DNA from: VBAS01 sp965652775
GTDB taxonomy: Bacteria; Bacteroidota; Bacteroidia; Chitinophagales; Chitinophagaceae
DNA length: 6,808 bases
Assembly: GCA_965652775.1 (NCBI GenBank)
Contig: CBFGXP010000207.1
Location: 1 to 6,808 of the forward strand
Direction: 5' to 3'
Shown here: positions 5,988-6,808 of the stretch, piece by piece
Position numbering within the stretch: position 1 is the stretch's first letter
How the letters are laid out: each line of letters opens with the position of its first letter
Position numbers and translations under genes: made by a program
Notes under the pieces: generated by a model
Database searches by the model: none
Told to the model about the DNA's origin: nothing
The model's input: only the letters and a program-made list of their open reading frames with translations

Positions 5988-6302
5988 ATAAACAGTTATT
6001 TGCGTGAATGTAAAATTTGTTTTCCATTTTTGCGTAAACCGACTTTCCTTTTCCGTAAGTGATCCGACATTCTCTTCGGCATCTTTATGGCGTTAGTTCG
6101 CAAATTAATTACAATCTATGTTGTGGCAGCGCTGCAGCAGTTGTTACATTAGCCCATACATACTCCATTACTTAACAGTAATTAATTTTTTAATTTCTTT
6201 TAGAATTCAAAGACCACCCCACATTTTGTATCTTTTTTTTTGTCTAACTTTCTGCCACTGTTTATAAATAGCATATTTGTTCACATTAACACTGCACTAC
6301 AC
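5988..6302. other. 315-base divergent intergenic region between chaN and the susC-like gene
   Basis: No coding potential, tRNA or sigma/anti-sigma gene is visible. It must hold the chaN promoter (minus) and the susC-like promoter (plus). The stretch nearest the plus gene is AT-rich with T-runs (6232-6241). A short GC patch at 6124-6140 contains two overlapping small palindromes (CAGCGCTG and GCTGCAGC). For chaN I see no exact TAnnTTTG box on the minus strand. Confidence 0.6.
6239..6270 (+). promoter_or_regulatory. Weak candidate promoter for the SusC-family gene
   Basis: TTTG at 6239-6242 is followed after 20 bases by TATAAATA at 6263-6270. This has the right spacing for a Bacteroidota -33/-7 pair, but the -7 box keeps only TA and one T of TAnnTTTG. 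An alternative is CATATTTG at 6272-6279, one base off consensus but without a well-spaced TTTG. Either would give a leader of about 20-30 bases before ATG 6303. Confidence 0.3.
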
Positions 6303-6808
6303 ATGAGAAAAATTAAACTGCTTATGCTGATTGGATTGCTGTTTTCTTTTCAGCTGCTATGGGCGCAAACAAAAACCGTTACCGGTAAGGTAACTGACAG
6401 CAAAGATGGGTCTCCTGTCGCCGGAGCCTCTGTAATTGTAAAAGGTACAAAAGTTGGAACTATTTCAGGATCGGACGGGGCGTTCTCCCTATCAGCTCCT
6501 GAAAAATCAACTACTCTAATCATTTCGGGAGTTGGTTTTGAAACACAGGAAGTCAGGATATCCGGCTCTTCTGTAAATATTTCATTAAGAGCCGGTGAAT
6601 CCCGAAACCTTGAAGAGGTAATTGTTACTGGCTATGGAACAAAAGTTAAAAGAGACCTGACAGGTAATATTGCCAGGGTTAAGGGTGCTGAAGTGGCCAA
6701 TATGCCCGTACCAAATTTTAACCAGGCACTCCAGGGAAGAGCGGCCGGTGTTTTTGTAGAAGCTAATAATGGAAAAGTTGGCGAAGGCGTAAAAGTGAGA
6801 ATAAGAGG
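6303..6808 (+). CDS. SusC/RagA-family TonB-linked outer-membrane protein, N-terminal fragment
   Basis: The reading frame is open from ATG 6303 to the window edge, giving 168 codons of a protein usually about 1,000 residues long. The translation starts with a signal peptide (MRKIKLLMLIGLLFSFQLLWAQ, cleavage near residue 21). A carboxypeptidase-regulatory-like domain follows at about 25-98 (VTGKVTDSKDGSPVAGASV, then SGSDGAFSL). Next is the SusC signature region EEVIVTGYGTKVKRDLTG (about 104-121) and the start of the plug (FNQALQGRAAGVFVE). SusC proteins import oligosaccharides, peptides or other large ligands with a SusD lipoprotein lid, expected downstream outside the window. No ECF sigma or FecR gene precedes it. 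The substrate cannot be inferred from this part. Confidence 0.94.
   Translation, partial: MRKIKLLMLIGLLFSFQLLWAQTKTVTGKVTDSKDGSPVAGASVIVKGTKVGTISGSDGAFSLSAPEKSTTLIISGVGFETQEVRISGSSVNISLRAGESRNLEEVIVTGYGTKVKRDLTGNIARVKGAEVANMPVPNFNQALQGRAAGVFVEANNGKVGEGVKVRIR

Noticed and set aside
6127..6137. Overlapping palindromes CAGCGCTG and GCTGCAGC as an operator
   Set aside because: They are only 8 bases each, arise from a CAGC/GCTG-rich patch, and are not repeated elsewhere in the window.
6124..6139. Sigma-54-like site (TGGCA then GC at the correct spacing) upstream of the SusC-like gene
   Set aside because: The GG and GC pairs are spaced properly but four other consensus positions fail, and it lies about 165 bases from the start codon; chance is likely.
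6178..6200. AT-rich inverted repeat (AATTAA/TTAATT) as a terminator or operator
   Set aside because: Made only of A and T with a weak stem; expected by chance in an AT-rich intergenic region.
1..6808. CRISPR array, tRNA, rRNA, insertion sequence or defence system
   Set aside because: No direct-repeat array, cloverleaf, transposase or nuclease/toxin gene could be seen on either strand.

Overview
The window looks like chromosomal DNA from a Bacteroidota bacterium, most likely Chitinophagaceae or a close relative. The evidence is a partial SusC/RagA-type receptor, a second TonB-dependent receptor with a carboxypeptidase-regulatory-like N-terminal domain, AT-rich codon use, and TAnnTTTG-type promoter -7 boxes. 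The family placement comes from protein style and gene order, not from a database search.

Left part (1-915, minus strand): the first 42 codons of an ABC transporter ATPase overlap the 3' end of lpxA (lipid A biosynthesis) by 20 bases. lpxA is preceded by a short leader that contains a strong GC-rich palindrome.

Middle (1038-4547, plus strand): a tight three-gene run. It holds an AraC-type regulator with a five-cysteine cluster in its sensor half, a small exported Cys-rich protein that starts at TTG nine bases after the regulator's stop, and a 721-residue TonB-dependent outer-membrane receptor. It ends at a strong hairpin terminator that also lies over the stop codon of the convergent ferritin gene.

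Right part (4576-5987, minus strand): a ChaN-family haem-binding/Tiki-superfamily protein followed 29 bases later by a non-haem ferritin with a complete ferroxidase centre. A 315-base divergent intergenic region leads to the first 168 codons of a SusC-family receptor on the plus strand (6303 to the window end).

Taken together, 1038-5987 reads as a metal-handling island. A ligand-sensing regulator, a small Cys/acid-rich exported partner and an outer-membrane importer face a haem/iron-related protein and an iron store. Iron or haem is the most economical ligand; copper or another thiol-binding metal is the main alternative for the AraC/Cys-protein/receptor part. The substrate cannot be read from sequence alone.
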